Assembly: GCA_022059125.1 (NCBI GenBank)
Contig: JAEUWY010000018.1
Location: 1-64,000 of the forward strand
DNA: 64,000 nucleotides
Source: Corynespora cassiicola
Taxonomy: Eukaryota > Ascomycota > Dothideomycetes > Pleosporales > Corynesporascaceae
Direction of reading: 5' to 3'
The position numbers and the translations under genes are program-made. The first letter of the stretch is position 1. Each line of letters begins with the position of its first letter. The notes under the pieces were generated by a model. It did not search any database, was not told where the DNA came from, and saw nothing but the letters and a program-made list of their open reading frames with translations. Shown here in pieces: positions 35,930-46,397 of this stretch.

Positions 35930-37048
35930 ATGATTGCCCCCGCTGCTCTCCTCTTTCTTTCCGGTCTGTTGGCTAAGAGCCATGCCGCTCCCCACGACCA
36001 TATCACTGCCTTCAATCCCACCGATCTCAGCTCCGTCAATGGCACCCATGAACATATTGAGGTGAAGCTTGATATCGAAGATTTCCTTGAGAATGTGGAA
36101 CCTTTCGAAACCGGCGAGATTGGCGACACAGTCCCTATCCCTGAGCTTGCCAACCTGACTTTGATCCGCCAAAACGGTAGTCTCATTTACGACATCCCTG
36201 AGGAGGGTCTTGAAATTTCTCCTGAGCTCTACGAGAAAATCACTGGCCACCCCCCGAAGTAAGCTCTCAATATTTCTGTTCCTTATCGGATAGCACATCA
36301 GACATATCACTGACCCTACCAAAAGGCCTTGGAACAAGCGTGATGGGAACCCTTGCAATAGTGGTACCTATCGCAAGTACGATCTCATAGATGCCAACTG
36401 GAGCAAGTTCTTTGGTTACAACCGTGTCATGTCTTCCCCTCTCTGTGGTCCTGGATCCATTTCGAAGACATACAGTGTCACGTACTCGTACTCAATCACC
36501 GGATCAGTCACTGCCACCTTTGTAAGTTCTTGAATTTAGTTGAATTGAACCTTTACTGACCGATAAATCAAGGGTCCTGCAGCTGGCACGAGTGTTTTCC
36601 AGAGTCTCGGGTTTACCGCTGGCTTCTCGTATACCTGGGGTAATGCTATCGCCACTGGTTACTCTGCCACCTGCGACCTGGCCCATCCTTGCATTGCTAC
36701 TTTCAAGCCTTGGATTGGCTTAGTTAAGGGTCGTGGTCGCTGGACTGAGCTTAGTAATCAGGGAAACAAGCTCTGCCGCAGTGGAATTGGTGGAAACCTT
36801 GAGCTTCGTCTGCCCATCGTTCGCGACTGTACGGGCCCTGATGCTGATAAAGAGTGTGGCGCTGATGGTGAGTTGGAATCCCTCATGACTTATTAAAAAA
36901 ATTTCAAGCAAACCGAAGCTAATGGTTGAGTACAGGTGTTTGGGACCAATGCTACTTCGTTGGTACCTTTGCTCAGGGTGCTTGCAGCAATCTTGGTCCG
37001 ACTCCAGCTGCGGCTCGACAGTGCCCGAAAGAAATGTACCCAGCCTAA
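35930..37048 (+). CDS. Secreted protein of unknown family, 310 aa
   Basis: Four exons: 35930..36258, 36326..36521, 36573..36867, 36936..37048. The introns are 67, 51 and 68 bp with GTAAGC, GTAAGT and GTGAGT donors. The signal peptide is residues 1-19 (MIAPAALLFLSGLLAKSHA). An acidic segment of about 90 aa that could be a propeptide follows, then a domain of about 200 aa with ten Cys and several beta-prone, Ser/Thr/Tyr-rich stretches (SKTYSVTYSYSITGSVTATF; FTAGFSYTWGNA). NGT, NLT and NGS sequons are in the N-terminal part. I do not recognise the fold. It is the fourth secreted protein in the island between two transposon blocks, 300 bp from the start of the second. Confidence 0.8.
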
Positions 37049-37355
37049 TCGCTGGTGCTCTGTTCTAAAGCTACTAAAATTAACTGTAGTGTAGTTTATT
37101 TTAGTAGAATAACTTTTAATTATTAAGAGATATTACACAGAGAAACAAGATAGTAGATGTAGAGCAAGAGTTAAAACTTCCTTAAGTCTACTAACTACTA
37201 TTATATAAACAGCTGTAGAAGTTCTTTTCTCTCAGCTTTACTAGGCTAGAACTAAATAATAAGTATAGATAATAAGTATAAACAGTAATAACGCTAGTTA
37301 GGAGTTTAATAAAATAGTAACTAAATTTATAAAAAAAATTTAAGTTAATATAAAA
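37049..37355. other. Entry into the second AT-rich island
   Basis: AT-rich, no gene. Probably 3' sequence and old repeat. Confidence 0.4.
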
Positions 37356-37574
37356 GATAAGCGAGCGACGCAGACAAGCGAGCGACGTACTTAATACTAA
37401 GCATTTATATAAAACTTTAAAGCTAAATAACGTTTTAATTATAATAGCTATTAAGAAAATAATTTAATATTTAAAAAGGTAGAATTAATAGTATTTTATA
37501 AAAATAAAAATTATTTTTATAATTTTACTAATAAAAAAGTTTTTAAACTTTAAAATTTATATAAAATAGTATTA

Positions 37575-37943
37575 TGTTAAGGCTGTGCTACAGGCTATGA
37601 GCGAGGCTAGGGAGCAAGTAGCTGCTTGGGTTGATTCTCAGAGATAAGTACTAGTAGGGTCACGTGAGTGAAACGATGTGCGATATGCTGTACGGGTCCC
37701 CGTGTTGGCGATAGAGCACGATAGGTTGATAGTTAATTCTAAACGATAGATTTGCTAATAAGGTGAACACAATTGTAGAGTACAATTATGTGAACTATAT
37801 ATATGTGCCTGAGGCTTCTGCTCAGTACTGCTCAGTTACTCAGTACTGCTGAGCAGACTAATTAACTGAGCACGTCACGTGACCAGCTATAGCAGTACGA
37901 CCCTGTCGGCCCCGTTATTAGCCTACGTTTGTAGCTTATAATA
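37575..37943 (-). repeat. Gypsy-A 3' LTR, 369 bp
   Basis: Equal in length and nearly identical to 43994..44362. The terminal CA has become TA. Confidence 0.9.
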
Positions 37944-38026
37944 CTATCCCCCCTCTAGCCTAGCTCGGTTCTCTGAGCTAATATATGACGCGCGGGTTTT
38001 TTTTGTTACTGCCTACTTTCGCAACA

Positions 38027-38533
38027 ATGCCTAAAATACTAACAGTTTCTAGTACTGTCCGCTATCATCGTCTAGCTGATTTTATTAAAGCCGTAGAAGA
38101 AGTTATAGTTTAAAAGTGTTTGACTTACGTAAAGTATAAACAAGTGTATAAAGTATATGTTCATTCCGGAAAGTATAGTAAGTGTCTGTATTACGGGCAG
38201 CGGTGTAATATTCGCGTTACTCAGTCTGAGTTCCAGCGTCTTGCTAAAAAAAAAGAGAAATTATAATAACAGATAAAGGAGTCGCGCGAAGCGCAGGATA
38301 CAGCTATAAAAGCGTATAAAAAGATTTTAGAGAACTTGCAGGTAGCGAGAGCCAAAGAAAAGCAGCTTTGTTAATAGATAGACTTACTCGATTGTTGTGC
38401 GGAGAAGGCTATATTAGTAAAGGAACGAGACCTGGAGAAGCAAGAGCAGCGGGAACGCGAAGTGTTGTCCGAAGTTCTTACTTTTAATGGTCTTTCTGAG
38501 GGTCTTGCTCTTAACTTTTCTCCGAGCACTTAG
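38027..38533 (+). pseudogene. Antisense ORF of Gypsy-A (Cys-rich, coiled-coil)
   Basis: Runs opposite to pol, between the chromodomain region and the 3' LTR. From ATG (MPKILTVSSTVRYHRL) to TAG it spans 168 codons in one frame, interrupted only by TAA/TAG codons that fit C-to-T changes in CAA/CAG. Near the N-terminus are Cys-containing stretches (VQ-type KCLTYVKYKQ, GKYSKCLYYGQRCNI) that look like a small zinc-binding region with some Cys changed to Tyr. The second half is a Lys/Glu/Gln-rich coiled coil. The element remnant at 51777..52226 has a counterpart. Function unknown; the reading frame was clearly under coding constraint before decay. Confidence 0.65.
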
Positions 38534-38699
38534 AGCGCTATCGAGGGTTTTCCCGATAACTTCTGGAAAGTACCCGTGTCGTCTGCTGGTTCTTAAGTAT
38601 CTGGTCGTGTACGATGTGTCGCCTTTTTTCGGGTATGTTTTCTTTAATTACCTCTGTGTAGTAGTAGAGGTGATTTTGTTTTCGGCTTTTCTTAAGTAG

Positions 38700-41600
38700 T
38701 CGCTGACAGTTCTTCAGGTTTTGTTCTAGTTCCTAAGTGTTTTCCGAATCTAGGTATTCTTTCTATTTAATTAACTATTTCTGTGCGAAGTAGGTGTTAC
38801 GGAATTCGTCTCGTTCTATCTTGCAGTAGCCTACTAGCGCTTCTACTTTAAATTCGACTTCTTCTTCTGTCTCGTAATAGAAGTGTTTTTAGACTAGTGT
38901 TTCGGCGTCGGCAGATTCTAATAGTAACACATAGAATACTAGGTGTATTCTAGTATTGGCAGGGAGTTGGAGTTTATAGTTAACTGGTCCCTTTCGTTCT
39001 AGAATTAAAAATAGTCTGACTTTAACGTGATCTAATTTTTTACTTAGTTATATTATTTGAAGATTTTTCGTAAAAAGATACACTTTATCCCCCCTCTTTA
39101 GCTGAGGTACTATTTTTCGTTTCTAGTTAATATAAGAAATGGTCTTGCGTTGTGCTGTCTCGATATTCTTCTGTAATTATTCGTGAAGTTCTTGTAATTT
39201 TTTTAATTTATCTATTACTTAACTTGCAACTGGCTTAATTCGTTCTTTCTTAATTCTTAGTAATAAGAAATTCGGGTGTGTTCCGTGTAATGCGTAATAA
39301 GAAGATTGCTTTATTGTTACTAATTCTCTGTTGTTAAATATAAGTTGTGCTATAAATAGTAGTAATATCTAATTATTCTGTTTTTAGTTGCTATACATCC
39401 GTAGATATGTCTTTATAGTCTGGTTTATTCTCTCTGTTTGACCGTCTGTCTGTAGATAATATACTGTTAATAATTTTCTTTTAATTCTGATAGCTGATAT
39501 TAGTGTCGTCTAGTAGTTTAATGTAAAGAGTTTGTCTCTGTCGCTGATAATTAATTAAGGTAATCCGTAATGCCTAACTACGCAATCTAAAATAACCTGT
39601 ACTAGTTCTGGTGCAGTATAGTTGTCTCTAAATAGAATTATCTCTGCGTATTTCGTGAATCTGTCTATAACTACTAGAATAGCATTATAAAGTACTTTAG
39701 AAACCGGGTCGTGAGACGTTGGTAGTCCGGTAACAAAGTCTATAGCAATGTCTGTCTAGAGTTTGTCTAGTATTTCTACAGCTTGTAGCTCTCCGTACTG
39801 AGCGTGTGTGCTGTGCTTGTTCTTTTAACATGTTGTGCATTTCTTAATAAACTTCGCTACTTTGTCTTTCAATCCAGGGATGTCGTACGTTCGTTGTATT
39901 AATTTGATCGTCTGTTCGACACCTGGGTGTCCGTGCAACGGATCTTCGTGATACTGCTGGATAATAGTTTGATAAAGTTCTTCTAGTACTTGTTAGTGCA
40001 CTGTTATGATAAGATTGATGCTGCGTGCTGGCTCTAAAGTGCCGTTTAGTGCTTACTTGAGGATAGTAGCTTCGTTCGTTAACTTAGTTTCTGCGATATC
40101 CGTTCTTTAACTTAAAATATCTGCTTTTCTATTTTCTTTGCCTAGTATATAGACAATCTTAAATTTGTACTGTTTTAGTTTTTTACTCTATCTGGTATGT
40201 CGTCGGTCTAATAGTTTGGTTGTTATAAATGTTATTAGATTCTTATAATCCGAATATACTGTGAGTTCTGAACAGCTTTCTGCATAGATTCTCTAATATT
40301 TAAAAAAGTCTATAATAGCAAGTAATTCTTTGTTGTAAACATCGTAATTTTCTTCAGCTCCGCTAAACTTTCTTAAGTAATAGGCAATTAGGTGCTATTT
40401 ACTTTCTTTTTTTTAATTAATGTATGCTTCTATTACTAGGTCTGATGCGTCCGTTTCTATACGTAAGGGTTTTCTACTAGTAAAGAATATAAAAACTGGT
40501 GGTAATATGCTTGCTTTTTTAAGTGTTTCAAAGGCTTGTTGTTAGTCTGTATCCCACTTAAATAGTACATTTTTTCTTGTTAACTTTGTGAGTGGTAGTA
40601 CCTTTTCTGAATAGTAGTCGATGAACTGCCTGTTAAAGTTGCAGAATCCTAAAAAGAATTATATATTCTTAACGTTCTTTGGCGTTAGCCAGTTCTTAAC
40701 TACTTTAATTTTCTTTAGACTAATCTTAACTCCGTGTCTTCCTATAATATATTCTAAGAATTCAACTTCTTCTTTGTGGAATTTATATTTCTCTGGTTTA
40801 AGTCGTAGCCCTGCTTTTTCTAAACATTCCAGTACTGTTCGTACGTACTGGACGTGTTCCTTGAGGTTCTTGGAAAAGACTAGGATGTTATCTAGGTATG
40901 CGATGACGAATATGTCTAGATGTGCTCTCAACACGTTATTAATAAGTGCCTGATATGTCGCAGATGCGTTGGTAAAACCAAATAGCATTACAAGATATTT
41001 ATAGTGCCTATACCGCGTTCGGAATGCTGTCTTCTATTTTTTACCTTTTTTTATGCGTATTAGGTTGTACGCGCCTCGGAGATCTAAAACTGTAAATATC
41101 TGTGCTCCAGATAGCCTATCTCTGAGCTCTTGAATGTTTGGTAGTGGATATCTATTCTTAATTATGATGTTGTTGAGTTTTCTAAAATCCATATATAACC
41201 GTAGGAATCTATCTTTTTTAGAAACAAAAATAATCGGGTATTCCGCCTCTGACGTTAATTCGCGTATAAATTCTTTTTTAAAATTTTTATTAAGGTATGC
41301 TCGTAACGCTACAAGTTCTTTTTTTAATAAACTGTAGATAGGCTTAAAAGTCGGATACTTTCTTTTCTAAAGGGCTATTTCGCAGTTCTAGAGCTGATGC
41401 TTAGATAACGTTCTGTCGTCTACTTCTTCTCGAAAAAGTAGTTTCTATTTACTGTACTTTTTGGGGATTCTAGAAGTTACGCAAGTTATCTCTAAAACTT
41501 TTACTTTTTTGTCTAGTAGCTTTTTATTAGATCTGGCGGAGTTAACCTTTCTTTTTAAAAGCGTCTTATTTAATCTCTTACTGCCTATGTTATTCAGCGT

Positions 41601-43993
41601 AATTTTATCTACTATTAAACGCTGCTGATGCGTAGGTCCTGATGTAATAGCGTAATCACATTCTATAAATAAAAGCTTCTTTCTTGCCTAATCAATGTAT
41701 AGATTATGCTTTCTAAACTATAGAAGTTCTAAAATAATGTTGTGGATAGCCGTGCCTATAATGTCGAAGGAAATCTCTTTCTGGTGTCTCTGGATGTCCA
41801 TAATAGTTGTGGCTTCTTAATCTATTAATACTTTTTCTGGTATTTTTCTTCCAGTTACTGTGTGGAGGAAATAGAGTCGCTCGTAGATATGCGTTTTTGC
41901 TTTACTACGCTTTACAGCCTGCTGTAAAAGGTAGTTACGCTAAGCCTCTATATCTAATAATACTTTTATCTAGTATCTATTAAATTTAACAGGTAGCTTA
42001 ACTAAGTTTTCTAAGTTAGTAGCGCATAATGCCTTAGGTCGATCCTAGGCGCTAGGTGCTGTTCTAAAAAAGACTCGTTGCTAAATCTATATAAGCGTTT
42101 TTTATTCCAGTAACGTTCGCAATTCTTATATAGGCACATTTACTAGAGATTTTGCGTATATTTTCTATTAACTAGCATATTTATTACGAGTTCTTTGTTT
42201 TTATTTATCCTAGGGAAGTGTCGCGCTTATTATTTGTTCTATAGGTAAGTATCGTATACGTGTATTTCGCAGTTAAACTACTGTTACGTACATTTACGTA
42301 GTTTCTTTAGAAACTATTCTGCTACTACTTTATCCGAGTAATAGATCTAGTATTAGTCTTCTCTGCAGGACGTCTATAAGTAGCTTATATATTTTAGATT
42401 TTTTAGGTCTAGGTAGTATTGCAGTTCTTGCGTGTTTCGGCTTTATAGAGGGTTTAAAACCGTGTTTAGTTCGCTGTCAGGGTCTGGTAGAACTCCTAGT
42501 CTGATTTCTAAATCTGGTTAATTAACTTATTTCTATACTTTAGAGCTGCGTCGTTGTCGGCGTTTCTCTAAGTCTTAATTTTTTTTGTCTGAGTTGTGGT
42601 TTCTCTCTAACTGTTTGCGCGTTACAGGTGATTTTTTCTACTATACAAGCGTTTTTATTAAATCTCTTCTGTTTTCCTTACGAATCTCGGCTAATTCTTG
42701 TTTCTATTCGAAGTCCTTGTCGACCTAAAATTTAGTAAGTTCTTCTGATTCGTACTTACAGCCGTAGTTGCTTAAATATTTTTTGTAATCGTATGCGTCG
42801 CGAAAAGCTTCTTCTTTTTTAGAGCTAGGTTTTTTAAACTTAACTTCTTTAAGGATACTTCTAAGCTCCGTCTAAGTGCCTTTGTCTTAATACTAAATAT
42901 AATTAAAAAATCTCTCCGTTTCTCTGTATTGCAGTGGTTCGCTGTCGCAGATAAGTTCTGTTTTATAAAATCTATCTACAACGACTTTCTATTTATTATC
43001 TGCGTTAGATTCGTTATTCGGAGTAGTTTGCAATACATTTAGCTGTTAAACAATCTTGTTTTTTAATTAACAGTCTTTTGTGATATAGCCTGTCTTTCCA
43101 CACGCGTAGCAAGTTATAGCCCTGCTCTTAAGCTTATTGTTTTTCTTTTTATTACTTTTTTATTCTGATTTCTGGATATTACTAAGAACTATTAGTTTGT
43201 CGCTATAGATGTTATAAGTAAAATACGTTACCTTGCGTTCAACTCGTTTACTGGTGTTAGCGTTGTAGTACTCTTTGCTATAGCTTGGTTTGGTACGTTG
43301 TTCGTATCTTAGATTCCGGTTCTGGCGTAATTCCATTCGTAATTCGTACAGTTTCTAATCGATATTAATAGACTTATTTATAAGTTGTTTAAGCGTGTCG
43401 AGCTGAGCTCCAGAACGCATAAGTTCTTCTTTAACGTTAGGTTTAAGTCCCTAACGGTACATCGTTATAAGTGCTTTGTTATTCTATTTGGTAAGAATCG
43501 ACAGTTGCTGAAATTCATTGGCGTAGTCAGCAGCTGAAGCCCGTTGTTTAAGATGTTAGATAGCTCGTCCGGCAATTGTATCCTTGTTAGAGACTCCGAA
43601 AACTTGTTTAATCTTTTCTTTGAATTTGTTGAAGTCTTCTATCTATTCGTTAACGTCGTCGTTGGCTTCGCCATTTTTGTACTTGATGAGAGCTGGTTTA
43701 ATCTATTAAAATGCTTTGCCTCTTATGTACGTGGCTGCAAATATGACGTGTTTCTTTTCCTTAACGTTTCTATTTTGGAAGTCGAAGAATAAGTTGAGCT
43801 GCAAGAGCCAGTCTTCGAGCTTGCTTCGTTCTTTATGGTAGAGGTCAGGTGTTGCTACTTTGATAGAATTGTTGTCTGCCGTGTTAGGTTGTACGATTGC
43901 ACTAGTAGTGGCCTTAGCACCAACAGTGCTACTGGTCGGGGTTGAGGGTGCGCGTGATTCTGAAGTGGTACTTATTTTGAAGGGTGTTTACAA
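38700..43993 (-). pseudogene. Gypsy-A gag-pol relic
   Basis: Landmarks on the minus strand: zinc knuckle CYACGKTGYITKDC at about 43082..43123 (His changed to Tyr), protease loop DIEA in place of DTGA near 41945, reverse transcriptase with TVLDLRGAYNL and a 110-codon open stretch at 40659..40988 containing AYLDNILVF (YLDN at 40887..40898), RNase H near 40100-40500, and integrase near 39000-40000. Numerous TAA/TAG stops. The frame matches Gypsy-B closely. Confidence 0.8.
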
Positions 43994-44362
43994 TGTTAAG
44001 GCTGTGCTACAGGCTATGAGCGAGGCTAGGGAGCAAGTAGCTGCTTGGGTTGATTCTTAGGGATAAGTACTGGTAGGGTCACGTGAGTGAAACGATGTGC
44101 GATATGCTGTACGGGTCCCCGTGTTGGCGATAGAGCACGATAGGTTGATAGTTAATTCTAAACGATAGATTTGCTAATAAGGTGAACACAATTATAGAGT
44201 ACAATTGTGTGGACTATATACATGTGCCTGAGGCTTCTGCTCAGTACTGCTTAGTTGCTCAGTACTGCTGAGCAGACTGATTAACTGAGCACGTTACGTG
44301 ACCAGCTATGGCGGTGCGACCCTGTCGGCCCCGTCATTGGCCCACGTTTGTGGCTTATAACA
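43994..44362 (-). repeat. Gypsy-A 5' LTR, 369 bp
   Basis: In element orientation it begins TGTTATAAGCC and ends CCTTAACA. R-U5 is shared with Gypsy-B; U3 is not. Confidence 0.9.
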
Positions 44363-44635
44363 TATTAGTTTAGTTAATATAATAACTTTAAAATAGCTAT
44401 AATAAATTATAATATTTTTTTTATTAATTATATAAGTAAAAATTAGTTTATTAAAGTAATTATTATAGCGTATAGTATTTACTTTGATATTTATAAAGCT
44501 AAAAGTTATAACTTTTTATAAATATTAAATTTGTATTTTAATAACTATTATAATTAAAAAGTTATTTAGCTTTAAAGTTCTATATAAATACTTAGTATTA
44601 AGTAATCTGCTTGCTTACCTAACCCGCTTACTTAT

Positions 44636-45954
44636 TTTTTATATTAATAGTAGTACGTTATACGCTTTGAATTAATTTATTTTTAATAGCTAAAAAAATA
44701 AAAATATATTTATTTTTATTATTTAATAATTAAAAAACTTTTAGTAGTAGTATTATTATAATAAATCTTATTTGTATAAAGTCTAATTTTATTTTCTAAT
44801 ATTATATATATATAATTTTAACTTCTAACTAAACTTTAACTTTAACTTTTAACTTAACTCTAACTTAAATCTAAATATCTAGCTATTTAAACTTTATAGT
44901 TTTTTCTAACTAAAATAGTATTAAACTATACTAAAAATAAATAGTTAAAAAAAAAAAATTTTAAATAGTTCTATAGTTAAAAAATATTTTTTAATATAAA
45001 ACTTATAAATTTTAATTTATAATTATTTTTTAGTTCTATAAACTTCTATTTTAAATAGTATTTAAACTGTATTAGAAATAAATCGCTTTATATTCTTATA
45101 AACAGAGGTTTTTTAGTTTTTATTTTAGTAAAAACAGAGTAATTTAGCTCTGTATAAGTAGTAATAGAGTATTATAGTTATTTATTAATTCTAATATTTA
45201 TTTTTCTAGGTATAACTATTTTTTAAAAAAAAAAAAACTTTAATACAAAGTATTAGTTTTAATTTTTTAATTTTTCTAATTACTTAAAAGTATAAAATTT
45301 ATATAGTTTTTAGCTATTATATTTTAGTATAATACTTTTTATATATTTTATAGAAAATAAATAATTTAAATATAAAATTATAAGTTAAAATAGTATAAAA
45401 TTACTTAGAGCAGATTTATAAATCTAGAAAAAAGTTAGCTATTACTATTTTAGTATATAGTAAAATAGTATTAAAATAAATTACCAATAAAAAACTGTAT
45501 AGTAATTAGAAAGTATATACTAAGTTATACGTAATTTTAATAATCTTTTTAAACTAGTTATAAGCTATAATAAATTTTTATAAATTATAATTGCGTTTAA
45601 AATTTTATAAATACTACTAAAAAAATAAAAAAACTAAAACTAAAATAGTAGAAAAAATCTAAAATAGAATATTTTTAGTAGAAATTAAGTAAATCTAAAA
45701 ACTTAAAAGCTAATTAGAGCTTTTAAATTATATTTTATTACTTTAATACAGATTTTTAGAAAAAAGTAATATAATAATTTAAATTTAAATACTGTATTTT
45801 ATTATATTACTTTTTTCTTTTTTTTCTTTTTTTTATTATTAACTAGTTAGTATAAAAAGCTAAGTACTCTCTGTACTTTTTAGCTTTTTATTTTAATATA
45901 GTTAAATAATACAGAGTGTAATCTAACATTTATTATTTTATATTTGTTTCTTAG
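44636..45954. repeat. AT-rich decayed repeat sequence
   Basis: No gene. 44800-44960 matches the reverse complement of 19050-19190. Very low GC and many homopolymer runs. Confidence 0.4.
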
Positions 45955-46397
45955 TGTTATGATACGGTCTTAGGAGGATCCGGGCAGGCAACATCGAGGG
46001 CGCGGCTCTAATTATATATATAATTACGCGCCCGAGAAGGAACTGCTGTACTATATTACGTAACTAGAAAAAATATATAATTTAGAGCTTACGCTTTAGC
46101 AAAGTAAGCGCTTATAAGCACTAATAGTAAGTGCTTACGATAGGTATAGGTGAGCGCGGTTACTATTAAGTATATAGTTCGCATAATTGTACTCTATAAT
46201 TATATTTACTTTATTAGCAAATTTATCGTTTAGAATTAACTATTAACCTATTATGCTCTATCGCCAACACGGAGATCTGTACAGTATATTACATATTGTT
46301 TTACTTACGTAACTCTACTAGTACTTATCTCTAAGAATTAACTTAAGCAGCTACTTGCTCTCTAGCTTTACTTATAGCTTATAGTACAGCTTTAATA
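45955..46397 (+). repeat. Gypsy-B 5' LTR, 443 bp
   Basis: Begins TGTTATGATACGGTC. The second half (from about 46186) aligns with the Gypsy-A LTR; the first half does not. Confidence 0.9.

Larger units (their letters stand above)
37575..44362 (-). mobile_element. Gypsy-A: Ty3/Gypsy chromovirus-type LTR retrotransposon
   Basis: Full-length element with two 369-bp LTRs (37575..37943 and 43994..44362) and target duplication TATTA (37570..37574, 44363..44367). The coding order on the minus strand from right to left is gag with a zinc knuckle, protease, reverse transcriptase, RNase H, integrase and chromodomain. A purine tract abuts the 3' LTR (37944..37958 reversed). It is much less decayed than Gypsy-C, but stops at former Gln and Trp codons and loss of the protease DTGA motif make it inactive. 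It has an extra antisense ORF at 38027..38533. Confidence 0.9.
37356..44635. mobile_element. TIR DNA element, copy 2, interrupted by Gypsy-A
   Basis: The left end 37356..37455 and right end 44540..44635 are inverted repeats and match the ends of 15248..16260. The interiors also match: 37540-37574 continues at 44363-44480 as 15425-15560 does in copy 1. Gypsy-A sits inside with a TATTA duplication. Without it the element is about 490 bp, shorter than copy 1. The left end carries GCGAGCGACG twice. Confidence 0.7.

Noticed and set aside
43860..44060. Plus-strand frame in Gypsy-A near the 5' LTR
   Set aside because: Reverse-strand shadow of gag and the LTR, with no matching frame in Gypsy-B.
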